Shown here in pieces: positions 17,967-27,214 of a stretch of 38,759 nt of DNA. The position numbers and the translations under genes are program-made. Source of the stretch: Bacteroidales bacterium (lineage in GTDB: Bacteria; Bacteroidota; Bacteroidia; Bacteroidales; VadinHA17); the NCBI GenBank assembly GCA_012519515.1, contig JAAYQC010000069.1, forward strand, positions 1-38,759, written 5' to 3'. The notes beneath the pieces are model-generated. The model was given only the letters and a program-made list of their open reading frames with translations, was not told the origin of the DNA and did no database searches. Within the stretch, counting starts at the first letter, position 1. Each line of letters opens with the position of its first letter.

Positions 17967-19130
17967 ATGAACATAAAATCTGCCTTCATCCTGTCTGCCA
18001 TCCTGATGCTCACTGCCTGCAAGAACAACAATGTCGAACTGACAGGTATCCTTGAATATCCATTGCCCGGACAATACATTTTCCTGCAGGAACTTAAGTC
18101 TGATGCGCTTCTAAATGTGGATTCCGTCATAGTTTCGAATGATGGAAAATTTGAGTTCAAAAGGAAGGTTAAATTCCCGTCATTTTACCTGCTCAAAATT
18201 AATCAAAATAACTTTCTAACAATGCTTGTTGAGCCAGGAGAGAAAATAAAAATGACATCTCATTTTGATTCGCTTAATTATCCGGTGGTTGTCAGTGGGT
18301 CGAAAGGCACCGGTCTGATAGCTGACTACAACAAGAAACTTCTCAGTACCAGGAACAAGATCAGGGGATTGAACGACCTGTTTAACAACAACACTGGAAG
18401 GAGTGATATGACTGCCTTTATTGATTCTCTCGACAGGCTTGGCGATGCTTACCTGAATGAAATAAACAGCTACGCGAAGGAATTCATAGATAAGAATATT
18501 TCTTCTCTGGCCACCATTCCGGTTTTATATTCCATGCTCACTCCCTCACTTTATGTTTTCGATCCTCAGCAAGACCTGCAGTATTTTCTGAAGGTCGATT
18601 CTTCACTGTTCAGCCTTTACCCGGAATATGGTCCGGTTATTGATCTTCACAACCAGATAAACGAAATGCGGGCCTATTTTGCAACAAGCGGCACACAGGC
18701 GGCCGCGGGCGGAGAATACACTGAAGCTCCCGAGATAGCACTGCCTGATCCCGGCGGCGACACTATCAGACTGTCGTCCACAAGGGGCAACTATGTACTT
18801 CTTGATTTCTGGGCAGCATGGTGTCCTCCATGCAGGGCCGAAAATCCTAACCTTGTCGCGGTGTTCAACAAATACAAAAGCAAGGGATTCCTGATTTACC
18901 AGGTATCACTCGACAAGACACGCGATGCATGGCTCAAGGGGATCAAGGATGACGGGCTGGGAGGCTGGATTCATGTAAGCGACCTTGGCTACTGGAATTC
19001 TTCAGTGGTACCGCTTTACAGACTGGAATCAATCCCGGCTAACTTCCTGCTCGACAGGGAAGGCCGGATAATTGCCTGCAACCTAAGGGGGGATGCATTG
19101 CAGAGAAAACTTGAAGAATTGTTCAATTAA
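17967..19130 (+). CDS. DUF4369 / TlpA-type thioredoxin-fold lipoprotein with intact WCPPC
   Basis: Lipobox-like LMLTACKNN; C-terminal thioredoxin fold YVLLDFWAAWCPPCRAENPNLVAVF. Confidence 0.92.
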   Translation: MNIKSAFILSAILMLTACKNNNVELTGILEYPLPGQYIFLQELKSDALLNVDSVIVSNDGKFEFKRKVKFPSFYLLKINQNNFLTMLVEPGEKIKMTSHFDSLNYPVVVSGSKGTGLIADYNKKLLSTRNKIRGLNDLFNNNTGRSDMTAFIDSLDRLGDAYLNEINSYAKEFIDKNISSLATIPVLYSMLTPSLYVFDPQQDLQYFLKVDSSLFSLYPEYGPVIDLHNQINEMRAYFATSGTQAAAGGEYTEAPEIALPDPGGDTIRLSSTRGNYVLLDFWAAWCPPCRAENPNLVAVFNKYKSKGFLIYQVSLDKTRDAWLKGIKDDGLGGWIHVSDLGYWNSSVVPLYRLESIPANFLLDREGRIIACNLRGDALQRKLEELFN

Positions 19131-19166
19131 TTTTAAATCGCCAAATCCTAAAGGAAATTCTGTCCG

Positions 19167-20342
19167 ATGATGAAGAAGATATTAATAATAGTTATACCGG
19201 CGCTTCTCCTTTCCGGATGCAGCAGCAAAGACTCATTCACTGTCACGGGACATATAAGCAATCCCCGGCAAAAAAGCCTTGTGCTTAACAAGGTCGATGT
19301 TGACAGGCTGATCTTTATTGATTCGGCAAAGCTTGGAACCAACGGCAGTTTCAAATTCAGGGTTAAGGCAACGGATACCGATTTCTACCAGATAGGATAC
19401 TCAGATACGGATTTCATAACTCTCATTGCCGGACCGGGTGAAAAAATCAGGCTGACTTTCAAAGGCCTGAACACTTCGGGCGATTATGAGGTTTCGGGAT
19501 CAAAGGAATCTGAGGATGTCAGGGTTCTCGACCTCAGGCTTGCTGCCGGGAAGGTTAAACTCGACTCGCTCAGGACATTGTACGTCAATCTTGAGGGAAC
19601 TGAAGGCTCCGAAGCCGAACGGAGCAGGCTCGAGGAAGAATTCACTGACGTTCTGCAGGATCTTCGCAAGAAAAACATCGAATACATTGTAACCAATCCT
19701 TCATCAATGGCATCACTTAAGGCCGTTTACCAGAGGATAGATGAAAACACCTATGTACTGTACGATCACCGCGACCTTCAGTACCTTAAGATAGTTTCTG
19801 ATTCACTCGGACGCCATTATCCCCGGTCCAGGAACGTCAAAGCACTGGCTGAAGACCTCAAAAAAGAAATGAATGAGATGGTTGCCAGGCAGATCCGGAA
19901 TATCGCCAGCAATGCACCGGAAACCGTACTCAATCCGAACCTTCTCGATGTCAACGGAAACAGGATAGCTTTGTCATCACTGAGGGGAAAAATTGTTTTG
20001 CTGACCTTCTGGTCGGTTGATTCAAGAGAATGTCTGAGCGAGAACATCCAACTGAAGGAATTTTATAAAAACTACAGGAACAAGGGATTCGAGATATACC
20101 AGATCAATGTTGACCAGAACGAGGAGAGATGGAAGCAGGCCGTGTCCTTCGAAGAGCTTCCATGGATAAGCACACGGGAAGACGATCCACAGGTTCTTGA
20201 GAACGTGAGGCTTTTTAATGTTCAGGTATTGCCAACCAACTATCTTTTCGGCCGTGACGGTTCCATAATAGCTACCAACCTTCACGGGAGATCGCTTCAG
20301 ATAAAGCTCAACCAGTTGTTCAATAATCCGGGCGGCAATTGA
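19167..20342 (+). CDS. DUF4369 / TlpA-like lipoprotein paralogue with degenerate thioredoxin active site
   Basis: Lipobox-like ALLLSGCSSK; alignable to the preceding gene throughout, but IVLLTFWSVDSRECLSENIQL replaces WCPPC. Confidence 0.9.
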   Translation: MMKKILIIVIPALLLSGCSSKDSFTVTGHISNPRQKSLVLNKVDVDRLIFIDSAKLGTNGSFKFRVKATDTDFYQIGYSDTDFITLIAGPGEKIRLTFKGLNTSGDYEVSGSKESEDVRVLDLRLAAGKVKLDSLRTLYVNLEGTEGSEAERSRLEEEFTDVLQDLRKKNIEYIVTNPSSMASLKAVYQRIDENTYVLYDHRDLQYLKIVSDSLGRHYPRSRNVKALAEDLKKEMNEMVARQIRNIASNAPETVLNPNLLDVNGNRIALSSLRGKIVLLTFWSVDSRECLSENIQLKEFYKNYRNKGFEIYQINVDQNEERWKQAVSFEELPWISTREDDPQVLENVRLFNVQVLPTNYLFGRDGSIIATNLHGRSLQIKLNQLFNNPGGN

Positions 20343-21085
20343 AAAAGAACGGGAAAATATTTTTTGCATCCGATTTTCACCTTGGACTGAAGGCCGGAAA
20401 GGAACCGGACGAGAGGGAGAGGCTGGCGGTCCGGTGGCTCAATACAATTGCACCTGAGGCAAGAGAGATTTTCCTGCTTGGCGATATCTTTGATTTCTGG
20501 TGGGAGTACCGGCTCGTTGTGCCCCGCGGCTTCACCAGGTTTCTCGGAACCATTTCATCAATAACCGATTCGGGTACACCTGTCCATTTCTTCACCGGAA
20601 ACCACGACATGTGGGTCAAAGACTACTTTTCAACCGAATGCGGGATGATTGTTCACACATCGCCCTACACCTGCACCATCGACGGCAGGAAATTCCATAT
20701 TGCCCACGGGGAAGGACTTGGAAGCAAAAACATCGGATACAGAATCCTTCTGTGGATATTCAGGAACAAAACCCTGCAGTTTCTATATTCAATGCTTCAC
20801 CCCAGGATTGGGATAAGCATTGGCCTCAACTGGTCGCAACATTCGAGGTTTGCCAAAGGCATATCCATGGATTTCATGGGGGAAGACAGGGAGGATCTTC
20901 TCCGATACTCACGCGAGGTGATGAAAAAGGAAAACATGGATTATTTTGTCTTTGGGCACAGGCATATGCCAATGACCTTCAACAACGGCGACAATGGCCG
21001 GATAGTTATTCTTGGCGACTGGTTCAGTCTTGGAAGTTACGCGGAATGGGATGGCAGCGAGCTATGCCTGAAGAGCTTCAGTTGA
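20339..21085 (+). CDS. UDP-2,3-diacylglucosamine diphosphatase-like metallophosphoesterase
   Basis: FASDFHLG, LLGDIFDFWWEY, FTGNHDMW, HIAHGEGLG, FGHRHMP motifs; TTG start overlaps the TGA of the upstream gene. Confidence 0.9.
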   Translation: MKKNGKIFFASDFHLGLKAGKEPDERERLAVRWLNTIAPEAREIFLLGDIFDFWWEYRLVVPRGFTRFLGTISSITDSGTPVHFFTGNHDMWVKDYFSTECGMIVHTSPYTCTIDGRKFHIAHGEGLGSKNIGYRILLWIFRNKTLQFLYSMLHPRIGISIGLNWSQHSRFAKGISMDFMGEDREDLLRYSREVMKKENMDYFVFGHRHMPMTFNNGDNGRIVILGDWFSLGSYAEWDGSELCLKSFS

Positions 21086-22213
21086 CCCGTTCGTGTTCTC
21101 CACCCTTACCGAAAGTATAAAGTAGGAATAATCATCGTTGACTTTCCTGAACAGGTATTCCAGTTTGCTCCCCGACTTCCTGGCCATTGAAATAAGTCCC
21201 ATATTCCCCGTGCTGTCGCTTTCAATAGTCTGGGCCGAAAGAGATGCAAAGAAAAGGGTTTTCAGTTCATCCGGATTAAAACTGTTTATATCGTCGATCT
21301 TTTGTTTCAGGGCGTCCGTCATTGTTACCGGAACAAGATTCCCGCTTGTCACGATAAATTCTCCTTTCGTGAGCCTTACCATCGCAAGAGGCATTCCAAA
21401 CTTCTGCTCAGCTTCTTTTCCCGGATTGTATTTCGACACATTCTCCAGAATCTCGACCAGTACATTGAAAACCTTTTTTCTAAGCCTTGTGTCAACATCT
21501 TCATCAGTAAGCCTGGCTTCGGTTATTGACAGCACTTCCTCCCCTATTCCGGAATTCATATGGCCCGACCACATCAGATGAACATTGTTTTCCGCCAGCA
21601 TTCTCTCGAGTCCGAATACCGGCAGGCCACTGAATCTTTCGCTGGCCTGCCCCTTGCTTATCCCCATACCTGTTGAATCGACGGTTTTGCTCAGAACAAA
21701 ATATGACAACCCTCCCCCGATGGGAATAAAATCATAATCTAGTTTGTTACCCGTCTTCAGGGCCATTTCCAGGAGTCCCAGACCAGCCCCGCCCTTTCTG
21801 CTGAAACCGGGGGTTTTGAGAATCTGCTTGTACAAAACCTTTATCTCGGCGGCATTCAGCGAATTAACCTTTGCCAGCTTGTAAGCCAGCAATTCCGACT
21901 GGGTATCAGGAATCAGGTTCCCGGTTGTAATGGTATAGCCGCCATCGGTTTTTGAATATGAAACCAGGGGCATGACAGGATGGTCCATGTTCCCGCTGTG
22001 CTTGACAATGTTTTGCAGGCTTTCGAGAACGTACATGAACAGTCTCTTTCGCCCTACCATATTGAAAGAGTCTTCCTTCATGTCATTTTCAAGAAGGCTA
22101 AGCAGAGGAAGAGAGTTTTTCTCGCTTACTTCTCCCCTGAAAACAAACATAAGGCCTTCTTTCCTGATTGTATCCTGAATGGTATTTGTCAGATTCATAT
22201 TTAATAATTGCAA
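21062..22213 (-). CDS. SiaB-like protein kinase / histidine-kinase-like ATPase, two tandem copies of the domain
   Basis: Two internally homologous halves: RLFMYVLESLQNIVKHS / KVFNVLVEILENVSKYN; MPLVSYSKTDGGYTITTGNLIPDT / MPLAMVRLTKGEFIVTSGNLVPVT; GGAGLGLLEMALKTGNKLDYDF / STGNMGLISMARKSGSKLEYLF. Confidence 0.75.
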   Translation of the reverse strand: MQLLNMNLTNTIQDTIRKEGLMFVFRGEVSEKNSLPLLSLLENDMKEDSFNMVGRKRLFMYVLESLQNIVKHSGNMDHPVMPLVSYSKTDGGYTITTGNLIPDTQSELLAYKLAKVNSLNAAEIKVLYKQILKTPGFSRKGGAGLGLLEMALKTGNKLDYDFIPIGGGLSYFVLSKTVDSTGMGISKGQASERFSGLPVFGLERMLAENNVHLMWSGHMNSGIGEEVLSITEARLTDEDVDTRLRKKVFNVLVEILENVSKYNPGKEAEQKFGMPLAMVRLTKGEFIVTSGNLVPVTMTDALKQKIDDINSFNPDELKTLFFASLSAQTIESDSTGNMGLISMARKSGSKLEYLFRKVNDDYSYFILSVRVENTNGSTEALQA

Positions 22214-22287
22214 TATTTCTATAACGGCAAAACAGGCTGATTCGTCTAAAACATCTAAATATTATAAGATAGCTTTCCTTAATGGGA

Positions 22288-22337
22288 ATGATTTTACCAC
22301 TGGCTTTATAAAAATGATTTTACCACTGGTTTTATAG
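22288..22337. repeat. 26-bp direct tandem repeat, about two copies, upstream of the SiaB-like gene
   Basis: ATGATTTTACCACTGGCTTTATAAAA followed immediately by ATGATTTTACCACTGGTTTTATAG. Confidence 0.9.
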
Positions 22338-22358
22338 AACTTCCTCTGCTTGACATAT

Positions 22359-23897
22359 TTATCCTGCCCATCCCTCGCGGTCGAGGTTTCTGTAGTTGAT
22401 CGCTTCGGAAATATGTTCCGCGCTTATGTTTTCTGATTCCGCGAGGTCGGCGATTGTTCTTGCCAGTTTTAGTATCCTGTCGTAGGCTCTTGCAGACAAG
22501 CCTCTGATATTCATTGCAGTGCGTAGCAGTTTCCCGCCGGCCTCATCAAGCCGGCAATATTTTCTCTGCATTGAAGCTGTCATCTGGGCGTTTGCATATA
22601 TTCCTTTCACGGAAGCAAAGCGTTTAGCCTGTATCTCCCGTGCCCTCACAACTCTTTCTCTTACAACAGACGAGCGTTCGGAACTTAAATTATCTGCCAG
22701 CTTGTCATATTTTACAGGAACCACTTCGATATGTATATCTATTCTGTCGAGCAGCGGACCGGAGATGCGGTTCAGGTATTTCTGTCTCATCCCCGCGTTG
22801 CACATGCATTCTCTTTCAGGGTGGTTATAATAGCCGCAGGGGCATGGGTTCATGGAAGCAATGAGCATGAAGCTTGCCGGGTAATCGCAGGTCGATCTTG
22901 CCCGTGAAATGGTTATTATCCTGTCTTCGAGCGGTTGTCGCATCACCTCCAGGACAGTTCGCTTGAATTCAGGCAGTTCATCGAGGAACAACACCCCGTT
23001 ATGTCCGAGGGAGATTTCCCCGGGTTGCGGCACCGTCCCACCGCCGACCAGGGCGACATCGGATATTGTATGGTGCGGACTTCTGAAAGGGCGCCTGGTC
23101 ATCAGGGCAGTATGGTCGTCTATCTTGCCTGCAACCGAATGGATTTTTGTGGTTTCGAGTGCTTCCTCGAGTGTAAGCGGGGGCATTATTGATGCTACTC
23201 TCTTGGCCAGCATCGTTTTGCCGGCACCGGGAGGCCCGATCATAAGAAGATTATGATGGCCGGCAGCAGCAACCTCCAGAGCCCGTTTCACGTTTTCCTG
23301 TCCTCGGACATCCGAGAAATCGATGTCGTATCTGTTTGCTTCTTCCCTGAAAAGGCTGTCAATATCAACCTTTACCGGTTCAAACTGTCTCAATCCGTTG
23401 AAAAAATCAAGGACATCCCCGAGCTTTTCCATCCCGTAAACATCCAGTCCCGAGACCACCGCCGCCTCCCGGGCATTTTTCACAGGCACTATTACCCCTT
23501 TGAAGCCTTCTTCCCTTGCACTGAGGGCTATTGGAAGAACACCTTTCACGGGCTGAAGCGTCCCGTCGAGGGAAAGTTCACCCATCATGATGTAGGATTC
23601 GATTTCTCCCGGTGCTATCTTTTCATCGGCCGCCAGGATTCCCACTGCCAGGGGAAGGTCGTACGACGATCCCTCCTTCCTGATATCGGCCGGGGCCATG
23701 TTTATAAGCACCTGCTGACCGGGCCACCTGAAACCCAGGCATCGGAGCGATGACTCTATCCGCTGCTGGCTCTCTTTCACTGCCACATCGGGAAGACCGA
23801 CAAGAAAAAAGCGTATCCCCCTGGATACATTGACTTCAATAGTCACCGTAACTGCATCAATGCCTGTTACGGCACTGGCGAATGTCCTTACCAACAT
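22359..23897 (-). CDS. YifB/ComM family Mg-chelatase-like AAA+ ATPase
   Basis: 512-aa; NLLMIGPPGAGKTMLAKR Walker A, GHNGVLFLDELPEF Walker B, NPCPCGYYNHPERECMC. Confidence 0.96.
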   Translation of the reverse strand: MLVRTFASAVTGIDAVTVTIEVNVSRGIRFFLVGLPDVAVKESQQRIESSLRCLGFRWPGQQVLINMAPADIRKEGSSYDLPLAVGILAADEKIAPGEIESYIMMGELSLDGTLQPVKGVLPIALSAREEGFKGVIVPVKNAREAAVVSGLDVYGMEKLGDVLDFFNGLRQFEPVKVDIDSLFREEANRYDIDFSDVRGQENVKRALEVAAAGHHNLLMIGPPGAGKTMLAKRVASIMPPLTLEEALETTKIHSVAGKIDDHTALMTRRPFRSPHHTISDVALVGGGTVPQPGEISLGHNGVLFLDELPEFKRTVLEVMRQPLEDRIITISRARSTCDYPASFMLIASMNPCPCGYYNHPERECMCNAGMRQKYLNRISGPLLDRIDIHIEVVPVKYDKLADNLSSERSSVVRERVVRAREIQAKRFASVKGIYANAQMTASMQRKYCRLDEAGGKLLRTAMNIRGLSARAYDRILKLARTIADLAESENISAEHISEAINYRNLDREGWAG

Positions 23898-24010
23898 AAT
23901 ATTATACTTGCACGATTAGCGAAACACGGTATCAAATATAATAAAAAGATGTAACAAGGACAAAGACCTGCAACTAAAGTTTAACAGACATTGATTATAT
24001 ATGATATAGC

Positions 24011-24100
24011 CCCCACGGCCTGAAAATCATCCGGGTGTTTTCAGCCAAAGGGACAGGTTGCCGAAACTGATCCGGCCGAAACCTTTCGATCCGGCCGGCA
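24011..24100. other. GC-rich structured intergenic segment (two hairpins)
   Basis: GGCcTGAAAAtCA…TGTTTTCAGCC (24017-24045) and CCGGCC…GGCCGG (24072-24098) with direct repeats of GATCCGGCCG. Confidence 0.5.
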
Positions 24101-24128
24101 TTTCTATAATACCCGAACTCAGCTTACA

Positions 24129-24755
24129 TTATAAATATGTTTCAATTGTTGATCCATCTCTGTATTGGTTTGTTCTGTATTTTTTGTTTTTTCCCAACAA
24201 GGTGCGTATTAGGTTGACAGCTGCCTCGTCATGTATCCCGGGAATAATAGTCGTACGGAACTCAACCTCTATTGCCGAATTGTTTAACAGAAGTATGGAA
24301 GTCATAATCTTTTCAATGATATCGGCAGTGACCTGGATTCCGGTTATTTTAGCATATAAACTCTTTTCAGGTAAAGTTTTGACATCCATCGCGATATAAT
24401 CAGCCAACTTGTTTTTAATGATTTTTTGCAACATGGATGGATTAGTGCCATTGGTATCAAGCTTCAGGGAATATCCCAGCGATTTAATCTCTTCAAGCAA
24501 TACCGGCAAATCACCGTAAATAGTTGGTTCACCCCCGGTTACGACAACACCGTCAAGCCAGTTGTTTCTTTCTGCAAGAAAATCCAGCACTGTTTTTTCA
24601 TCAATATCTTCTGTTCTGTCAATCAGCTCAGGGAGGACAAGAGACGGATTATGACAATATCCACACCTGAAATTGCAACCTTTCGTAAAGATTACGGCAG
24701 CAACTTTCCCATCCCAGTCAACAAGACTGTTTTTTACAAAACCCCCTATCCTCAT
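24129..24755 (-). CDS. nrdG: Anaerobic ribonucleoside-triphosphate reductase activating protein (radical SAM)
   Basis: FTKGCNFRCGYCHNPSLV (CxxxCxxC), VVTGGEPTIY; overlaps nrdD stop by ATGA. Confidence 0.95.
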   Translation of the reverse strand: MRIGGFVKNSLVDWDGKVAAVIFTKGCNFRCGYCHNPSLVLPELIDRTEDIDEKTVLDFLAERNNWLDGVVVTGGEPTIYGDLPVLLEEIKSLGYSLKLDTNGTNPSMLQKIIKNKLADYIAMDVKTLPEKSLYAKITGIQVTADIIEKIMTSILLLNNSAIEVEFRTTIIPGIHDEAAVNLIRTLLGKNKKYRTNQYRDGSTIETYL

Positions 24756-26950
24756 CTCCTTGTTTCAGGCTCATGCATCAGACTGCTCAGCCCGGCAACT
24801 GCCACTTCCTCTTTAATCCCGGTGTCCCTGCTCCCCGGCGTGTCTGTTACCCTGAACAGAACCCTGTCTTTATATTCCTGGCGCTTCCCGCTGTTCCATT
24901 GACTGACCGGTCGCAGATAACCTACTATTCTGCTATAAACTTCACAATTTTTTCCGCAATCGGGACATTTAAAATGCTCCCCTGCCACATAACCATGTGA
25001 AGGACAGATGCTGAATGTAGGTGAGAGTGTTATGTACGGTAGACGGAATCCCGCGGTTATTTTTCTTATCAGGTTTTTTACGGAACCGGCGGGAATGTTG
25101 TTTTCTCCCGTAAAAACATGTAGCACTGTTCCTCCCGTGTATAAAGTCTGAAGTTTATCCTGATGTTTGAGAATCTCAAATATGTCGTCGCTATAGTTCA
25201 CGGGGAGTTGAGTGGAATTTGTATAATAAGGACTGGCTCCCTTTAGATACTCATTCCGGTTTGCCGTGATAATATCAGGATATTGAACTGTATCGATCCT
25301 GGCGAAACGGTAGGTGGTGCTTTCTGCCGGAGTGGCTTCAAGGTTGTAAATATTTCCTGTTTCCTCCTGGAACTCAGATAATACACCACGCATATAATCC
25401 ATAATCCTGACAGCAAATTCTTTCCCTTCCACGGTGTCAATCCCAACTCCGAGATGGTTTATGCAACACTCATTCATACCCACGATACCGATGGTTGAAA
25501 AATGGTTTTTCCAGTAGCAATTATAGCGCTTATAAATATCTCTCAGATAAAACTTTGAATAAGGATAAAGACCTAGCTCGGTATAGTGTTCAATTGTTTT
25601 TCTTTTGATTTCCAGACTCGTTTTTGCCAGCTCCATCAGGTTCCTTAATCGCTGAAGGAGATTTGATTCCGAAGAAGCTTCATAACCGAGTTTGGGAAGA
25701 TTGATGGTAACTACACCAACTGAGCCGGTCAGGGGAGCTGATGCAAAGAGACCACCTCCGCGTTTTATCAGTTCTCTTTTATCAAGGCGCAGACGGCAGC
25801 ACATACTTCTCACATCTTCAGGATTAAGGTCGGAATTGACAAAATTTGAAAAGTACGGGATGCCGTATTTAGCTGTCATTTCCCAGATCCCGTTCAGCTC
25901 AGGGTCATCCCATTGGAAATCGCGGGTAATGTTGTAAGTGGGTATGGGAAAGGAGAAGGGACTTCCCGTTTCATCTCCTTCAAGCATGATCTCGGCAAAA
26001 GCTTTATTCAGCATTGTCATTTCCTGCTGATAATCGCCGTACACGGAGTCCTGCATTTCACCTCCACAAATAACAGCTTCATTTTTAAGAAAATCGGGAA
26101 CGGTAAGATCCATTGTTATATTAGTGAACGGAGTTTGAAATCCGACTCTCGTGGGGATATTCATATTAAAAAGGAATTCCTGCAAGGCCTGCTTAATCTG
26201 CTTGTAGTTCAGTTTGTCGTGTCTTATAAACGGAGCAAGAAGGGTATCGAAGTTTGAAAAGGCCTGGGCACCGGCAGCTTCTCCCTGCATCGTGTAGAAG
26301 AAATTAACTATTTGCCCAAGCGCCGTTCTGAAATGACGAGCGGGTTTGGTCTGTGTTTTTCCATCGACGCCCCTGAAGCCAGTAAGAAGAAGATCTTTAA
26401 GATCCCATCCCACGCAATAAACACTCAAAAACCCCAGGTCATGAATATGAAAATATCCCTGCTTATGTGCTGAAGCAATATTTTCGGGATATATTCTTTC
26501 GAGCCAGTACTGAGATGTTATTGTTGTTGATATATGCTGGTTCAGACCCTGAAGAGAGTATGAAGAATTAGCGCTCTCCCTGACTCGCCAGTCTGATACG
26601 GTAAGGTAATTATCAATAACTTCGATGTTTGTAAAAAGTTCTCTGGTGTTTCTAACAAGTTCTCTCTGCTTTCGATAAAGTATATAGGCTTTCACGAGAT
26701 CAAAATCACCATCCTCAAACAATGCATGCTCCACATGATCCTGGATTCGTTCGACAGTCAGAGTTTCACTCTTCAATAATAGAGCCAGCCGGTCCGACAC
26801 AATTGATGTAAGGCTTTTTGCTTTTGACCGGTCAGGTTTTCCGATCGCGCGCGTTGCTTTAAAAATTGCATTTTCAATTTTTTCAGGATTAAATGCAACT
26901 ACTTCTCCATTACGTTTAATAACCTGAGACAAAAGAAGTTCACCATTCAT
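24752..26950 (-). CDS. nrdD: Anaerobic (class III) ribonucleoside-triphosphate reductase
   Basis: N-terminal ATP-cone (VIKRNGEVVAFNPEKIENAI), C-terminal cysteine cluster (CPSHGY…CPDCGKNC) and glycyl-radical region RIVGYLRPVSQWNSGKRQEYKDR. Confidence 0.97.
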   Translation of the reverse strand: MNGELLLSQVIKRNGEVVAFNPEKIENAIFKATRAIGKPDRSKAKSLTSIVSDRLALLLKSETLTVERIQDHVEHALFEDGDFDLVKAYILYRKQRELVRNTRELFTNIEVIDNYLTVSDWRVRESANSSYSLQGLNQHISTTITSQYWLERIYPENIASAHKQGYFHIHDLGFLSVYCVGWDLKDLLLTGFRGVDGKTQTKPARHFRTALGQIVNFFYTMQGEAAGAQAFSNFDTLLAPFIRHDKLNYKQIKQALQEFLFNMNIPTRVGFQTPFTNITMDLTVPDFLKNEAVICGGEMQDSVYGDYQQEMTMLNKAFAEIMLEGDETGSPFSFPIPTYNITRDFQWDDPELNGIWEMTAKYGIPYFSNFVNSDLNPEDVRSMCCRLRLDKRELIKRGGGLFASAPLTGSVGVVTINLPKLGYEASSESNLLQRLRNLMELAKTSLEIKRKTIEHYTELGLYPYSKFYLRDIYKRYNCYWKNHFSTIGIVGMNECCINHLGVGIDTVEGKEFAVRIMDYMRGVLSEFQEETGNIYNLEATPAESTTYRFARIDTVQYPDIITANRNEYLKGASPYYTNSTQLPVNYSDDIFEILKHQDKLQTLYTGGTVLHVFTGENNIPAGSVKNLIRKITAGFRLPYITLSPTFSICPSHGYVAGEHFKCPDCGKNCEVYSRIVGYLRPVSQWNSGKRQEYKDRVLFRVTDTPGSRDTGIKEEVAVAGLSSLMHEPETRR

Positions 26951-27005
26951 TTTTAAAAAATTTTAGTTAATAAATGGTAACTAGCGGGGATTTTAACAAA
27001 GAATG

Positions 27006-27020
27006 TCTGTATCGTACAGA
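27006..27020 (-). other. Hairpin between riboswitch aptamer and nrdD start (possible expression platform)
   Basis: TCTGTA-CGA-TACAGA on the minus strand. Confidence 0.45.
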
Positions 27021-27058
27021 TACTCAATCACTTTTCACCCGAAAGCTACGAAATTTTT

Positions 27059-27214
27059 ATTTCCGGCAGGTCTTCTGACTTATCCCGTTTCAACCGCCTT
27101 CCCGATCACAAATGGACAGTGGCTATCGGTTGAACCATATAATGGGACTTACAGCTACGGGGATAGTTCCGGATTTACACCGGATTCCCTATTAATCTGC
27201 TTAGAACCGGATAT
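27059..27214 (-). promoter_or_regulatory. Cobalamin (B12) riboswitch upstream of nrdDG
   Basis: Minus strand reads ATATCCGGTTCTAAGCAG…AGGGAATCCGGTGTAAATCCGGAACTATCCCCGTAGCTGTAAGTCCC…GATAGCCACTGTCC…CGGGAAGGCGG…GTCAGAAGACCTGCCGGAAAT: conserved GGGAA-CCGGTG-AAATCCGG, CTGTAA, GCCACTGT, CGGGAAGG and AGAAGACCTGCC; ends pair as P1 (ATATCCGG/CCGGAAAT, 7/8). Confidence 0.95.

Noticed and set aside
24011-24100. Moco/TPP-like riboswitch
   Set aside because: Fragments such as CAGGTTGCCGAAA looked suggestive, but core motifs are incomplete and no appropriate gene lies downstream on the plus strand.
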